From: Cytophaga aurantiaca DSM 3654
GTDB taxonomy: Bacteria > Bacteroidota > Bacteroidia > Cytophagales > Cytophagaceae
DNA: 64,000 nt
Direction: 5' to 3'
Assembly (NCBI RefSeq): GCF_000379725.1
Contig: NZ_KB903622.1
Location: 1 to 64,000 of the forward strand
Part shown: positions 1 through 8,893 of the stretch, in pieces
Layout: each line of letters begins with the position of its first letter
Position numbering within the stretch: the first letter of the stretch is position 1
Translations under genes and position numbers: made by a program
Notes under the pieces: generated by a model
Told to the model about the DNA's origin: nothing
Databases searched by the model: none
The model's input: the letters and a program-made list of their open reading frames with translations, nothing else

Positions 1-993
1 ACAAACGCAACGTATACTGCAGCTGCTTCTGGTTCCTATACGGTTGAAGTAACAAATGCAAATACGTGTAAAGCTACATCTGCTGCAACAACTGTTACGG
101 TGAATACTTTGCCAACAGCAACGATAAATTTAAGTCCAGGGTCGTCGTGTCAGAGTTATTTATTAACAGCGAGTGGAGGGGGGACATCCTATAAATGGTT
201 TAGCAATGGAAATGTGATCAGCGGAGCTACTAATTCTACTTTTGAAGCAGGGGCTGGCGGTTCATATTCGGTTGAAATAACAAATGCTGCTGGCTGTAAA
301 GCTACATCATCTATTGTGCCGACTCCGGTGACAACAATAATAGCACCTACAATTACACCTTCAGGATCAACATTATTATGCGGGGGTGGAAGTGTAGTAC
401 TAACTTCCAGTACAGGTTCTTATTACCAATGGAATCTGAATGGTTCTCCGATTGCAGGTGCAACAAATGCATCTTACGCAGCAAGTAATACTGGACAGTA
501 CTCTGTCACAGTAATAGCATCCGGATGTAGCAGTACATCAATAAATGTACAGGTTACTGTAACAGGTACATTAACCTGGTATGCAGATGCAGATGCAGAT
601 GGAAAAGGAGATGTATCGGTTTCTACACAATCATGTACCCAACCGAGTGGCTATGTTTCAATTGCAGGAGATGCCTGTCCAAATGATGCCAATAAAATTG
701 CACCTGGAAACTGTGGTTGCGGAGCGACTGAAAGCAGTTGTATCTCTACATCAACTCAATCTGCTTTGGCAACAAATATAAAAATGTATCCAAACCCGAC
801 TTCTGATAATTGTAAAATCGAATTAATCGGATTTGAATTTAGAGTTACCATCTATACAGCTTCCGGCATACAGCTTTCAAGTAATGAATATACAAACGAA
901 GCCATCATTGGAAACGGCTTGCCTCAAGGAATCTATTTGATCCGCATCGAACAGGATGGGAATGTGGAGTTGAGAAAGTTGATAAAACAATAG
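1..993 (+). CDS. Secreted Ig-like repeat protein with T9SS sorting domain (5' partial)
   Basis: The reading frame is open from the first base of the window, so the start and signal peptide lie upstream. The visible 330 residues hold roughly 80-residue Ig/PKD-like repeats marked by W-F/L-S/N-G-N and TNA-T-Y/F ... GSYSVEVTNA-CKATS. A short Cys-rich stretch rich in D-A-D-A-D-G-K-G-D follows, like a thrombospondin-type-3 calcium-binding turn. The last about 75 residues are a type IX secretion signal (MYPNPTSDN ... GLPQGIYLIRIEQ ... RKLIKQ). Such proteins are exported across the outer membrane and held on, or released from, the cell surface. Any catalytic domain would be upstream and cannot be seen. 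The stop codon directly abuts a heptad-repeat element. Confidence 0.85.
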   Translation, partial: TNATYTAAASGSYTVEVTNANTCKATSAATTVTVNTLPTATINLSPGSSCQSYLLTASGGGTSYKWFSNGNVISGATNSTFEAGAGGSYSVEITNAAGCKATSSIVPTPVTTIIAPTITPSGSTLLCGGGSVVLTSSTGSYYQWNLNGSPIAGATNASYAASNTGQYSVTVIASGCSSTSINVQVTVTGTLTWYADADADGKGDVSVSTQSCTQPSGYVSIAGDACPNDANKIAPGNCGCGATESSCISTSTQSALATNIKMYPNPTSDNCKIELIGFEFRVTIYTASGIQLSSNEYTNEAIIGNGLPQGIYLIRIEQDGNVELRKLIKQ

Positions 994-1159
994 GTAGTTT
1001 CCAGTTGCTAGGTACTAGTTTCTAGAAATGGAAATAGAATAGTAATGTATTTGACGACAAATAAATTAAACAAATACAAAAATAAAAAACGCAGTAGGGA
1101 TATGTCTCTATTGCGTTTTTTATTGTCTAGAAACTAGTGTCTAGCAACTGGAAACTACC
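993..1159. repeat. Heptad-unit inverted repeat enclosing a terminator
   Basis: The left arm at 993-1026 and the right arm at 1126-1159 are inverted copies with 32 of 34 bases matching. Each arm is a run of degenerate 7-bp units: agtttcc, agttgct, aggtact, agtttct from 996. The left arm begins at the stop codon of the upstream gene. The right arm contains the stop codon of the comM-like gene on the other strand. The terminator hairpin at 1084-1121 sits between the arms. Confidence 0.8.
1084..1121. terminator. Bidirectional rho-independent terminator
   Basis: A run of A, then gcagtaggga, a short loop, tctctattgc and a run of T form a stem paired throughout apart from G-U pairs. A/T runs on both sides let it serve the two convergent genes that end at 993 and 1155. 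Confidence 0.8.
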
Positions 1160-2693
1160 CCGCCCAGTTCTCTCTATCTAAGCTTCTGTATTGAATGGCT
1201 TCGGCGAGATGTTCGGTTAAAATAGTTTCTGAACCTGCTAAGTCAGCAATGGTTCTGGAGACTTTTAAGATGCGATCGTATGCGCGGGCAGATAAGCCTA
1301 AACGCTCCATCGCTGTTTTCAATAAAGCGTTTCCTGCACTACCGACTTCACAAATATCTTTTACCATTTGCGAAGGCATCATGGCATTGCAATGTACATC
1401 GTCAAACTTTTCAAAACGCTGCGTTTGTACTTCACGTGCCTGTATTACTCTGGCGCGTATTTGTTCACTGGTTTCGGTGCGGGTGTTCGCAACCATTTCA
1501 TCAAATTTTACAGGAGTTACTTCAACATGCAAATCGATGCGATCCAGTAATGGTCCGCTTATTTTATTGAGATAGCGCTGTACAATTCCCGGTCCGCATA
1601 CACATTCTTTTTCGGGATGATTGTAGTATCCGCACGGACACGGGTTCATGCTTGCAATAAGCATAAAGTTTGCTGGGTAGTCGATTGCAATTTTCGCACG
1701 ACTGATTGTGACTGTACGTTCTTCCAGAGGCTGGCGCATTACTTCCAACACCGCACGTTTAAATTCCGGCAGTTCGTCTAAAAATAAAACACCGTTATGT
1801 GCTAAAGAAATTTCACCCGGCTGCGGAAAACTTCCACCACCTACAAGTGCCACATCGCTGATCGTGTGGTGAGGCGATCTGAAAGGTCTGCGCGTGATCA
1901 AGGATGTTTTGGATCCGAGCTTACCTGCTACCGAATGAATCTTAGTTGTCTCTAGTGCTTCGTGTAAAGAGAGGGGAGGAAGAATGGATGAAAGCCGTTT
2001 CGCTAACATGGTTTTGCCGGCACCCGGCGGTCCGATCATGATCACATTGTGCCCGCCAGCAGCAGCGATCTCTAAGGCACGTTTGATATTTTCCTGGCCT
2101 TGCACATGCGCAAAATCTGCTTCATAGACGGCAACCTGCTGAAAGAACTGACTGCGGGTATCAATGGTCAATGGTTCAATGTGAAGACGGTTTTCAAAAA
2201 AATCAATTGCCTCCATGATGTTTGAAACACCGATCACATCTAAGTTGTTTACAATAGCAGCTTCCTGTTCATTTTCCTTCGGTAAGATGAATCCTTTAAA
2301 GCCTTGCTTGCGTGCTTCAATAGCAATTGGCAGAACGCCTTTAATAGGCTTTATATCTCCATCTAAGGATAGTTCACCCATGATCATGTATTCATCCAGA
2401 CGATCGCCGGAAATTTGCTCTGAAGCCGCCAGAATGCCTAAGGCAATAGGAAGGTCGTATGCAGATCCTTCTTTTTTAATATCTGCAGGAGCTAAATTGA
2501 CAACAACTTTTTGTCTGGGCATGAAATACCCAAAGTTTTTCAGAGCAGCGTCTACACGCTGCTCGCTTTCTTTGATGGCACTGTCGGGCAGGCCTACCAT
2601 ATAAAATTTGTTTCCTTGATTGACTACTGTTTCAATGGTAACAGTAAACGCATTCACGCCATGAACGGCGCTTCCAAAAGTTTTTGCGAGCAT
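1155..2693 (-). CDS. comM: ComM/YifB-family Mg chelatase-like AAA+ ATPase
   Basis: This 512-residue protein has the full ComM layout: an N-terminal Lon-substrate-like ChlI domain (1-170), an AAA+ module with Walker A GPPGAGKT at 221-228 and Walker B GVLFLDELPEF at 301-311, a CPCGYY ... CVCGPG cysteine cluster, and a C-terminal Mg-chelatase subdomain. Proteins of this family act as hexameric helicases that promote branch migration during natural transformation. No competence gene is near, so that role here rests on the family alone. It follows gmhA by 9 bp on the same strand and is probably co-transcribed. Its TAG stop lies inside a heptad-repeat arm. Confidence 0.93.
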   Translation of the reverse strand: MLAKTFGSAVHGVNAFTVTIETVVNQGNKFYMVGLPDSAIKESEQRVDAALKNFGYFMPRQKVVVNLAPADIKKEGSAYDLPIALGILAASEQISGDRLDEYMIMGELSLDGDIKPIKGVLPIAIEARKQGFKGFILPKENEQEAAIVNNLDVIGVSNIMEAIDFFENRLHIEPLTIDTRSQFFQQVAVYEADFAHVQGQENIKRALEIAAAGGHNVIMIGPPGAGKTMLAKRLSSILPPLSLHEALETTKIHSVAGKLGSKTSLITRRPFRSPHHTISDVALVGGGSFPQPGEISLAHNGVLFLDELPEFKRAVLEVMRQPLEERTVTISRAKIAIDYPANFMLIASMNPCPCGYYNHPEKECVCGPGIVQRYLNKISGPLLDRIDLHVEVTPVKFDEMVANTRTETSEQIRARVIQAREVQTQRFEKFDDVHCNAMMPSQMVKDICEVGSAGNALLKTAMERLGLSARAYDRILKVSRTIADLAGSETILTEHLAEAIQYRSLDRENWAG

Positions 2694-2702
2694 AGCTGAT
2701 TG

Positions 2703-3278
2703 TTAGAGCATAGATTGCTCAATCAGCAGAATTAGAATGTGAATGATTTTGATATGAACTTCCTGAACACGGTCGGCAAAACCAACATGCGGTACATTTA
2801 CACAAACATCCGCCAATGGTAAAAGTTTGCCTCCATCTTTTCCTGTTAATGCAACCACAAACATTCCTTTGTTTTTAGCTTCTTTAACAGCTTCTAAAAC
2901 ATTTTCAGAATTTCCTGAAGTGCTGATTGCAAGTAATACATCGCCTTTGTTACCTAGTGCTTCCAGGTAGCGTGAAAAAACGTATTTGTAGCCATAATCA
3001 TTTGCTACACACGACATGTGGCTTGAATCACTGATGGCAATTGCCGGCAGCGCTTTTCTGTTTTCTCTGTAGCGTCCTGTTAATTCTTCTGCAAAATGCA
3101 TGGCATCACATGAAGAACCTCCATTGCCGCAAGAAATAATTTTCCCTCCCTTTTTTAAGCTTGCAGCAATTAGTGTTGCAGCTTCAGCAATGGAGTTGTT
3201 TTTTTTTTCCTGTTCAATGAAATTTCTTAAGACAGCTGAAGATTCTTCAAGTTCTTTTAATATGGTTTGTTCAATCAT
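2703..3278 (-). CDS. gmhA: Phosphoheptose isomerase (SIS domain)
   Basis: GmhA converts sedoheptulose 7-phosphate to glycero-manno-heptose 7-phosphate, the first step to ADP-heptose for the lipopolysaccharide core. The 191-residue length is normal. The SIS motifs are clear: [21 protein letters not shown] near 50-70, [12 protein letters not shown] near 117-128, and a C-terminal [11 protein letters not shown] helix carrying the conserved E and H. It lies upstream of the comM-like gene in a two-gene unit; that pairing suggests shared transcription, not a shared function. Confidence 0.93.
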   Translation of the reverse strand: MIEQTILKELEESSAVLRNFIEQEKKNNSIAEAATLIAASLKKGGKIISCGNGGSSCDAMHFAEELTGRYRENRKALPAIAISDSSHMSCVANDYGYKYVFSRYLEALGNKGDVLLAISTSGNSENVLEAVKEAKNKGMFVVALTGKDGGKLLPLADVCVNVPHVGFADRVQEVHIKIIHILILLIEQSML

Positions 3279-3323
3279 TATCTTTTCTTTTTCTGCTGGT
3301 TGAAGAATTAATAATACTACAAG

Positions 3324-3360
3324 TATAAAAAAAAAATGTCAGGATACAACCTGACATTTT
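3324..3360 (-). terminator. Rho-independent terminator of the acidic-protein gene
   Basis: Perfect 11-bp stem aaaatgtcagg / cctgacatttt with a 6-nt loop. On the minus strand it is followed by a long T run, 30 bp past the stop codon at 3390. Confidence 0.85.
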
Positions 3361-3389
3361 AAGTACTTATCTTATGTTAAAGATAGAGA

Positions 3390-3743
3390 TTAGAAATTAT
3401 CATCCCAACCGCCATCGTCGTCTGCATCTACATCAAGATCGTCATCTTCGAAATCATCGTCTTCCACTTCATCTTCTAAATCGTCCGGATCAATTTCCTC
3501 TATTTTATCCCAGTCTTCAATTTCATCCTCATTGAAGTCGTCTTCATCAAAGTCATTGTCAAGGTCATCATCTTCCTCCTCCTCTTCAGAGTCCTCATCT
3601 TCATCTTCGTCTTTGATCGAGCCTTTAGCCTTGGCCAATACGTCATGTAATGCAATACCGTCAATACCTGATAATAATTCCTCTAAAGAAATTTTTTCTT
3701 CGACTAACGTTTCATTTTGTAGAGCATCTAAAGTTGTTTTCAT
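3390..3743 (-). CDS. Small extremely acidic protein
   Basis: This 117-residue protein has an ordinary N-terminal third, with a predicted helix of type EEKISLEELLSGIDGIALHDVLAKAKG. From about residue 43 nearly every position is Asp or Glu, with scattered N, I, W and F, ending in GGWDDNF. It has no signal peptide or membrane segment. Low-complexity acidic tails like this occur in nucleic-acid mimics, chaperone-like proteins and RNA polymerase delta subunits, but no homologue is recognised and no function is claimed. It has its own terminator. The serine-rich frame on the opposite strand is a by-product of the GAT/GAA codon run. Confidence 0.75.
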   Translation of the reverse strand: MKTTLDALQNETLVEEKISLEELLSGIDGIALHDVLAKAKGSIKDEDEDEDSEEEEEDDDLDNDFDEDDFNEDEIEDWDKIEEIDPDDLEDEVEDDDFEDDDLDVDADDDGGWDDNF

Positions 3744-3859
3744 ATGTGCAACGATTCTTATTTTTTTATCTATTTATCAAATCTATAAATCGAAAAAGAA
3801 ATTTTATAGTGTCTAACGAAATATTTTTTCTTTTTTCGAATAAAGTTTAAAATTCTTGT

Positions 3860-4522
3860 TTATGAATAAAATTCAGCTATTACAGTTTTACCTCCAACAG
3901 TCATTTGATCCAGACTTACATGAACTTTTGCGTCAAGTGGAATAAACAAATCTACGCGAGAACCAAATTTAATAAATCCAAATTCCTCGCCTTGCGTAAC
4001 TTCAGAATTTTCTCCAATATACCACACAATTCTGCGAGCCAATGCACCAGCTATCTGACGCATTAATATTTGCTGATTGTTCTTTGTTTCAATAACGGTA
4101 GTAGTACGTTCGTTTTCCGTACTTGATTTTGGATGCCATGCAACCAGAAATTTCCCCGGATGGTATTTGAAAAACTTAACTACTCCAGATACGGGATTTC
4201 TATTGCTATGAACATTAAACGGAGACATGAAAATTGAAATCTGTCTTCTTTTTCCATTGAAATATTCAGATTCAACAACTTCTTCGATCACTACAACTTT
4301 ACCATCTGCCGGAGCAATAATTTGTTTATCGTTTATTTCAATAACCCGGTTTGGGCTACGGAAAAATTGCAGTACGATTATAAAGATTAATAGAGAAATA
4401 GTCAAGACAATCTTTTGTAGAAGAAATGCTTCAGGGAAAAAATAGGAGATACTTACATTTAACACGCTTAAAAAAATTAAAACGTAAAATAATGATCTGT
4501 ATCCTTCTTTGTGTATGGTCAT
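3860..4522 (-). CDS. psd: Phosphatidylserine decarboxylase proenzyme
   Basis: Psd decarboxylates phosphatidylserine to phosphatidylethanolamine at the inner membrane. At 220 residues it is the short, archaetidylserine-decarboxylase-like form common in Bacteroidota. Two hydrophobic segments (about 10-50) precede the catalytic domain, with APADGKVV near 70, FMSPFNVHSNRNP near 98-110 and the self-cleavage site FGS at 186-188. Cleavage before that Ser generates the pyruvoyl group. It lies 97 bp downstream of cdsA on the same strand, so two steps of one pathway are adjacent. Confidence 0.93.
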   Translation of the reverse strand: MTIHKEGYRSLFYVLIFLSVLNVSISYFFPEAFLLQKIVLTISLLIFIIVLQFFRSPNRVIEINDKQIIAPADGKVVVIEEVVESEYFNGKRRQISIFMSPFNVHSNRNPVSGVVKFFKYHPGKFLVAWHPKSSTENERTTTVIETKNNQQILMRQIAGALARRIVWYIGENSEVTQGEEFGFIKFGSRVDLFIPLDAKVHVSLDQMTVGGKTVIAEFYS

Positions 4523-4619
4523 GTTATTTTTAGGGGGTTATACCAACTGCAAATATAATAAAACAAAACAAACAGAACGAATGGATCAATTCTCTATTTG
4601 AAATATTTTTATATATGTT

Positions 4620-5468
4620 TTAAGCCACTATACTTAGATATAAATAGATGAATGGAATGGCGAAAATTAAGGCATCAAACCGATCTAAAAAACCGCCATG
4701 GCCTGGCAATAAGGTACCTGAATCTTTTACATTCAAGGTTCTTTTTATCATGGATTCTACCAAATCTCCCAAACTGCCTGATATGACAACAATCACACAT
4801 AAGCCCATCCAAACAGGAATGGAGTAAATGCCATAAAAATAAGACAATAGGTATGTGAAAATCATGGCAGTAACCAAACCACCGATTGAACCTTCCCATG
4901 TTTTTTTAGGAGAAATGCGCTCAAATAATTTATGTTTACCAAGAGATTTTCCTACAAAATAAGCACCTACATCGTTTGCCCAAATTAAAAATAGTATTGC
5001 AAAAACAATTTCAAACTGATAAAAGTGATTCGGGACTCCCCATCTTACGCATCCGTCAGCAATTGGAGCCCAAGGAATAAGAGTTAACAAACCAAATGGA
5101 ACAGCAACATACATAATTCCGAAAATGGTATATGCAACGCGGGCGAGAGGTTGTTCGTTCGTTGAAAATAATTCAATTAACATATAAACCATAAATAACA
5201 AGCATGGTGCCGCTATAAGTATTGGACTTAGATTGAAATTCAAGGCTTGAAGAACAAATAGCGTATATACCAAAATACTTCCTGCTATTCCTGCCGGAGC
5301 ATTATTGGGAATGCCGCTTTTGGTAAGTAGTTGATGATATTCATAGCTGCTTAATATTGTTACAAGAAAAAATACAGCAGCGAAACTATAAAAGCTGAAC
5401 CAAATTGCAATCAGCATAAATGCTGCGCCTATAACTCCTGTGATAATGCGTTGTAGTAAATTACTCAT
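4620..5468 (-). CDS. cdsA: Phosphatidate cytidylyltransferase
   Basis: CdsA makes CDP-diacylglycerol from phosphatidic acid and CTP, the branch point for membrane phospholipids. It is 282 residues with about eight hydrophobic segments. The family signature is at the C-terminal end: SISPKKTWEGSIGG-type (here RISPKKTWEGSIGG) followed by GDLVESMIKR and VKDSGTLLPGHGGFLDRFDA. The start overlaps the stop of the upstream CPBP protease gene by 8 bp, so translation is probably coupled. Confidence 0.95.
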   Translation of the reverse strand: MSNLLQRIITGVIGAAFMLIAIWFSFYSFAAVFFLVTILSSYEYHQLLTKSGIPNNAPAGIAGSILVYTLFVLQALNFNLSPILIAAPCLLFMVYMLIELFSTNEQPLARVAYTIFGIMYVAVPFGLLTLIPWAPIADGCVRWGVPNHFYQFEIVFAILFLIWANDVGAYFVGKSLGKHKLFERISPKKTWEGSIGGLVTAMIFTYLLSYFYGIYSIPVWMGLCVIVVISGSLGDLVESMIKRTLNVKDSGTLLPGHGGFLDRFDALIFAIPFIYLYLSIVA

Positions 5469-6381
5469 GGGTATTGGTTATGTAATTCGACAAATGGTTG
5501 TCGTATGTTTTTTTTCTATTGTATAAAATTGCAATACAAGCCGACAATGTTAAAAATACAAATACGTATGGAATTTCTTCACTTGATTCAGGATTGAAAT
5601 TGCTGTACCCCTTTTTATACGTCATTAACAAAATAAGGGTTAAGGCGTTATTCGTAAAATGCATCAATATCGGCACAAGTAAAGAACCAGACCAAACGTA
5701 CATATAGCCAAGTAAAGCACCTAATAATACTCTTGGGAAAAATCCCAAAAATTGAAAATGGATGAAGCTGAATATGCATGCAGTGATCCAAACGGAAAGG
5801 TGCACGTTCCTTGTTTGTTGAATCAATTCGCGCTGGCAGAAACCACGGAAAATAATTTCCTCTCCAATGGCAGGTATTATTGCAATGGCAACAAAACTCA
5901 GCGCAATGTCTGCAGGTGTATCAACACGTACAAATAACATGGTAAGTTCTCCTGCAAGTTTTTCGGTACTGCGCAACGATTTTTCAAGCGAACTTAACGA
6001 TTCAGGCAAATGAATATTCTGATTCAGTTCAGCAAGAAGTGTGATGGATGGAAGGCTTAAGAGTAGTGCTGTGATGCCGAGTATAATGCTTAGACTGTCA
6101 AAAGGAATTCGTTTGTCCTGTATAAACGGGTTTGTATTTTCCTGTTTTGAAACTTTTAAATAGACTAGCGGTAAAAGAATAAAGCCAATTATTTTACCGA
6201 TCATATCGCTGAATGCAACCGTACGGAATAAGTCGGGTAGCGTCTGTATAGATGTGATATTTGAATACGTTGAAATCGGGTGATTTCCAATTAATGGCAA
6301 TAGTATTGCTGTGATTCCTTGTGCCAATATAAAATATGCAAATAATCTTAAAATGGTACCTAATGGTTGAATTGCCTGCAT
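5461..6381 (-). CDS. CPBP-family intramembrane metalloprotease
   Basis: This is a polytopic membrane protein with the CPBP (Rce1/Abi-like) motifs: EEIIFRGF (Glu pair and Arg of motif 1) and, about 40 residues later, FSFIHFQFLGF with the motif-2 His. The frame could begin further up at 6504, but that start would overlap dusB by 55 bp. The ATG at 6381 gives a normal N-terminus (MQAIQPLGTILRLFAYF) and leaves a 68-bp divergent promoter gap, so it is preferred (306 residues). Family members cleave prenylated or membrane substrates; the target here is unknown. Overlap with cdsA suggests a membrane-biogenesis role. Confidence 0.85.
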   Translation of the reverse strand: MQAIQPLGTILRLFAYFILAQGITAILLPLIGNHPISTYSNITSIQTLPDLFRTVAFSDMIGKIIGFILLPLVYLKVSKQENTNPFIQDKRIPFDSLSIILGITALLLSLPSITLLAELNQNIHLPESLSSLEKSLRSTEKLAGELTMLFVRVDTPADIALSFVAIAIIPAIGEEIIFRGFCQRELIQQTRNVHLSVWITACIFSFIHFQFLGFFPRVLLGALLGYMYVWSGSLLVPILMHFTNNALTLILLMTYKKGYSNFNPESSEEIPYVFVFLTLSACIAILYNRKKTYDNHLSNYITNTHE

Positions 6382-6449
6382 TCTGTTTAATTCAAATAGT
6401 TTTCTTAGCGATAAAGATGTAAATTTATGGAAAATAATCAGATACCAAG

Positions 6450-7439
6450 GTGGTAAAGATAGGCGATATTGAATTAGGTGAATTTCCGTTGCTTTTAGCT
6501 CCAATGGAGGATGTTAGTGATCCGCCGTTTCGTGCGCTTTGTAAGCAGCAGGGAGCCGATATGATGTATACGGAATTCATTGCTGCAGAAGGCTTGATCC
6601 GGGATGCAGCTAAAAGCGTTCACAAGCTTGATATCTTTGATTATGAACGCCCTATGGGTATTCAGATTTTTGGTGATAAGATTGATGTGATGTGCGATGC
6701 AGCAGCTATTGCTGAAGAAGCAGGTCCGGAGTTGGTGGACATCAATTTTGGTTGTCCGGTTAAAAAAGTTGCTTGTAAGGGCGCTGGATCAGGTGCCTTG
6801 CTGGATATACCTAAAATGGTGAAAATGACAGAAGAGATCGTGAAACGTTGTACGCTTCCGGTTACTGTTAAAACACGTTTGGGCTGGGATCACGATTCAA
6901 TTCATATTGTTGATATAGCAAGAAGGCTGCAGGATGTTGGGATCAAGGCACTAACTATTCACGGACGTACGCGTCAGCAGATGTACAAAGGCGAAGCCGA
7001 TTGGAGCTGGATCGCTAAAGTAAAAGAACAACAGGATATACATATTCCGATCTTTGGAAATGGTGATATTGATTCACCTGAAAAAGCATTGGAATATAAA
7101 AACAGATACGGCGTTGATGGCATCATGATCGGTCGCGCTGCAATCGGTTATCCATGGATCTTTAAAGAAGTAAAACATTTTTTTGCAACTGGCGAAAAAC
7201 TTGGTCCGCCGGATATACGTGAACGTGTAGATGTATGCAAAAGACACTTGGCTTTTTCTGTAGAATGGAAAGGACCGAAAGAAGGGATTTTTGAAATGCG
7301 CATGCATTACACCAATTATTTCAGAGGTATACAGAATTTTAAACCATACCGCCAGCGCTTGGTTGAGGCAGGTTCGTACGAAGAGACGCTTGCAATATTA
7401 GATGAAGTAGCAGAGAATTTGTCGGAGTATGTGTTTTAG
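6450..7439 (+). CDS. dusB: tRNA-dihydrouridine synthase, DusB type
   Basis: This flavoenzyme reduces uridine to dihydrouridine in tRNA D-loops. It is 329 residues, with the FMN-binding TIM barrel start LLLAPMEDVSDPPFR, the active-site motif INFGCPVKKVACKGAGS (catalytic Cys), TVKTRLGWD, LTIHGRTRQQMYKGEADW and MIGRAAIGYPWIF. It is transcribed divergently from the CPBP-cdsA-psd operon. Nothing is unusual in the sequence. Confidence 0.94.
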   Translation: MVKIGDIELGEFPLLLAPMEDVSDPPFRALCKQQGADMMYTEFIAAEGLIRDAAKSVHKLDIFDYERPMGIQIFGDKIDVMCDAAAIAEEAGPELVDINFGCPVKKVACKGAGSGALLDIPKMVKMTEEIVKRCTLPVTVKTRLGWDHDSIHIVDIARRLQDVGIKALTIHGRTRQQMYKGEADWSWIAKVKEQQDIHIPIFGNGDIDSPEKALEYKNRYGVDGIMIGRAAIGYPWIFKEVKHFFATGEKLGPPDIRERVDVCKRHLAFSVEWKGPKEGIFEMRMHYTNYFRGIQNFKPYRQRLVEAGSYEETLAILDEVAENLSEYVF

Positions 7440-7501
7440 ATGTATGAAAATTCTTTTTTAATATAAGCTTCATTTGATAAAAATCTGCCATTGAGACAGG
7501 C

Positions 7502-8893
7502 TTAAATAGGAGATTTTTTTGCTGCCAGCTTTTGATATAAGTCAAGACATTCCTGCTGTAGTACTTGATTTAACTCACCTTTATAAGAAGGAGTATTTTC
7601 GAATCTTTCCACCTTACTGATTGGGATTTTCAAACCAGTGAATTCTGATATTGCAGCAATAACCTTAACTGGGGTGTGTAGAAAATCTTCATATTGCACC
7701 AACATGCGGTTTGGATCATCTTCCAGATTCAAAATTACTTTAGAGTAATTGATCCATACATGGATCCAGTATTCTATGGTCTCAGGATTTGCATCAGCTG
7801 GAATATTCGTTGTAGCGAATTGGAAATACTTCAGGTTCATTCCAAATTCATGATGCGCCAGCCAGTTCATATATTCCAGCGTGAAAGGATCTTCCTGATG
7901 CAGTTTTGAAAAACGTTGGTGTTGTTTGAATAAGGAATAGGCGTGTTCTATCGGATGTCTGAAAAGGAAAACAACTTTAAAGTCTTTATTAAATGATCGA
8001 AGAGAACGATAGCGAAGAATAAAGTTGTTGTTTTTAGCAAGGTAAGTCGTTTCAGAATCTCTTTTTAATAATTGTTGATAGTGTAAATAGTTGTTATATG
8101 TTTTTTCATCTATGTTGTGTTCACTCAATGTTTTTTCCTGAATAAAGCCATCGTGTAAAAACGTTTTAAAATAAACTTCTTCTAATGCTTCAATTGTTGA
8201 ATAACCGAATAGTACCTTATCGCCGTGTGCTCTTTCTTTAAGGTTTTTGTTGGTAGGGGAATATAGTTTACTCCATGCATTCGGGCTTAATGTAAAAGGC
8301 ATGTTGGCATAACTCAACGAATGAAAAATTCCAGACTCATGCAACAAGGTTGTAAGCGCACTGGTTCCTGATCTGGCAAGGCCGGAGATGATAATAAAGT
8401 GCGGGTTGTTTTTTTGTTTTTTTGAAGAGAAGATTTTTTTTTCAAGAAAAAAAAGTTGTTTGGAGATATTTCCATTGTCTAAGATCATACGGTGCAATAA
8501 CATGGATGTCTCTGTGTAATCTCCTTTGGTCTTAACAACAGAAAGTAATAGGAAAGGGGCTGTGCTTCCGATCAACATGGCTATGTAAGAGAGATAAGAA
8601 AAATCTAATTGTTCTAACTTTGCCCAATTAAAGTTGGTGTAGATTAAAAAAGGAAGTAAGGAGCAGGTGGAGATAATAAGGATAAGACTGAAGAAAATAA
8701 ATAGAGAGAATAGAAGGTTTCCCAGATTTCGAATGAGTAACGATTGTTTCTGTTCATCAGTTGAGTGATTATCTAGAATGGTGTTGAGCATCGCCATCGT
8801 ATGGAGTATCATACGAAAAATGAATGTTCTTCCTAGAACTAATCCAGTTGAAAGGATCAGTGAAGATAGAAAAACAAGTAGTAGTAAAATCAT
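7502..8893 (-). CDS. Membrane-anchored sulfotransferase
   Basis: The 463-residue protein starts with an N-terminal hydrophobic helix (1-25) and two more membrane segments (about 55-85 and 100-120). A cytoplasmic P-loop domain follows, with SGLARSGTSALTTLL at 170-184, the PAPS 5'-phosphosulfate loop of the sulfotransferase superfamily, and further on VVFLFRHPIEHAYSLF, the 3'-phosphate site (Arg and Ser). The acceptor is unknown. Membrane anchoring is unusual for bacterial sulfotransferases, which are often soluble, and suggests a lipid-linked or exported acceptor. Its ATG overlaps the TGA of the 53-residue gene (ATGA), so it is the third gene of a tight operon. Confidence 0.82.
   Translation of the reverse strand: MILLLLVFLSSLILSTGLVLGRTFIFRMILHTMAMLNTILDNHSTDEQKQSLLIRNLGNLLFSLFIFFSLILIISTCSLLPFLIYTNFNWAKLEQLDFSYLSYIAMLIGSTAPFLLLSVVKTKGDYTETSMLLHRMILDNGNISKQLFFLEKKIFSSKKQKNNPHFIIISGLARSGTSALTTLLHESGIFHSLSYANMPFTLSPNAWSKLYSPTNKNLKERAHGDKVLFGYSTIEALEEVYFKTFLHDGFIQEKTLSEHNIDEKTYNNYLHYQQLLKRDSETTYLAKNNNFILRYRSLRSFNKDFKVVFLFRHPIEHAYSLFKQHQRFSKLHQEDPFTLEYMNWLAHHEFGMNLKYFQFATTNIPADANPETIEYWIHVWINYSKVILNLEDDPNRMLVQYEDFLHTPVKVIAAISEFTGLKIPISKVERFENTPSYKGELNQVLQQECLDLYQKLAAKKSPI

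Noticed and set aside
581-781. Met-Gln repeat frame inside the first gene
   Set aside because: It is a shifted reading of the gcagatgcagatgcagat stretch of the T9SS protein.
3532-3816. Serine-rich plus-strand frame opposite the acidic protein
   Set aside because: It is the antisense of GAT/GAA codon runs; serine codons arise automatically. It has no ribosome site and an odd composition.
6381-6504. N-terminal extension of the CPBP protease to 6504
   Set aside because: It would overlap the dusB coding region by 55 bp and has an untypical sequence; a good start exists at 6381.
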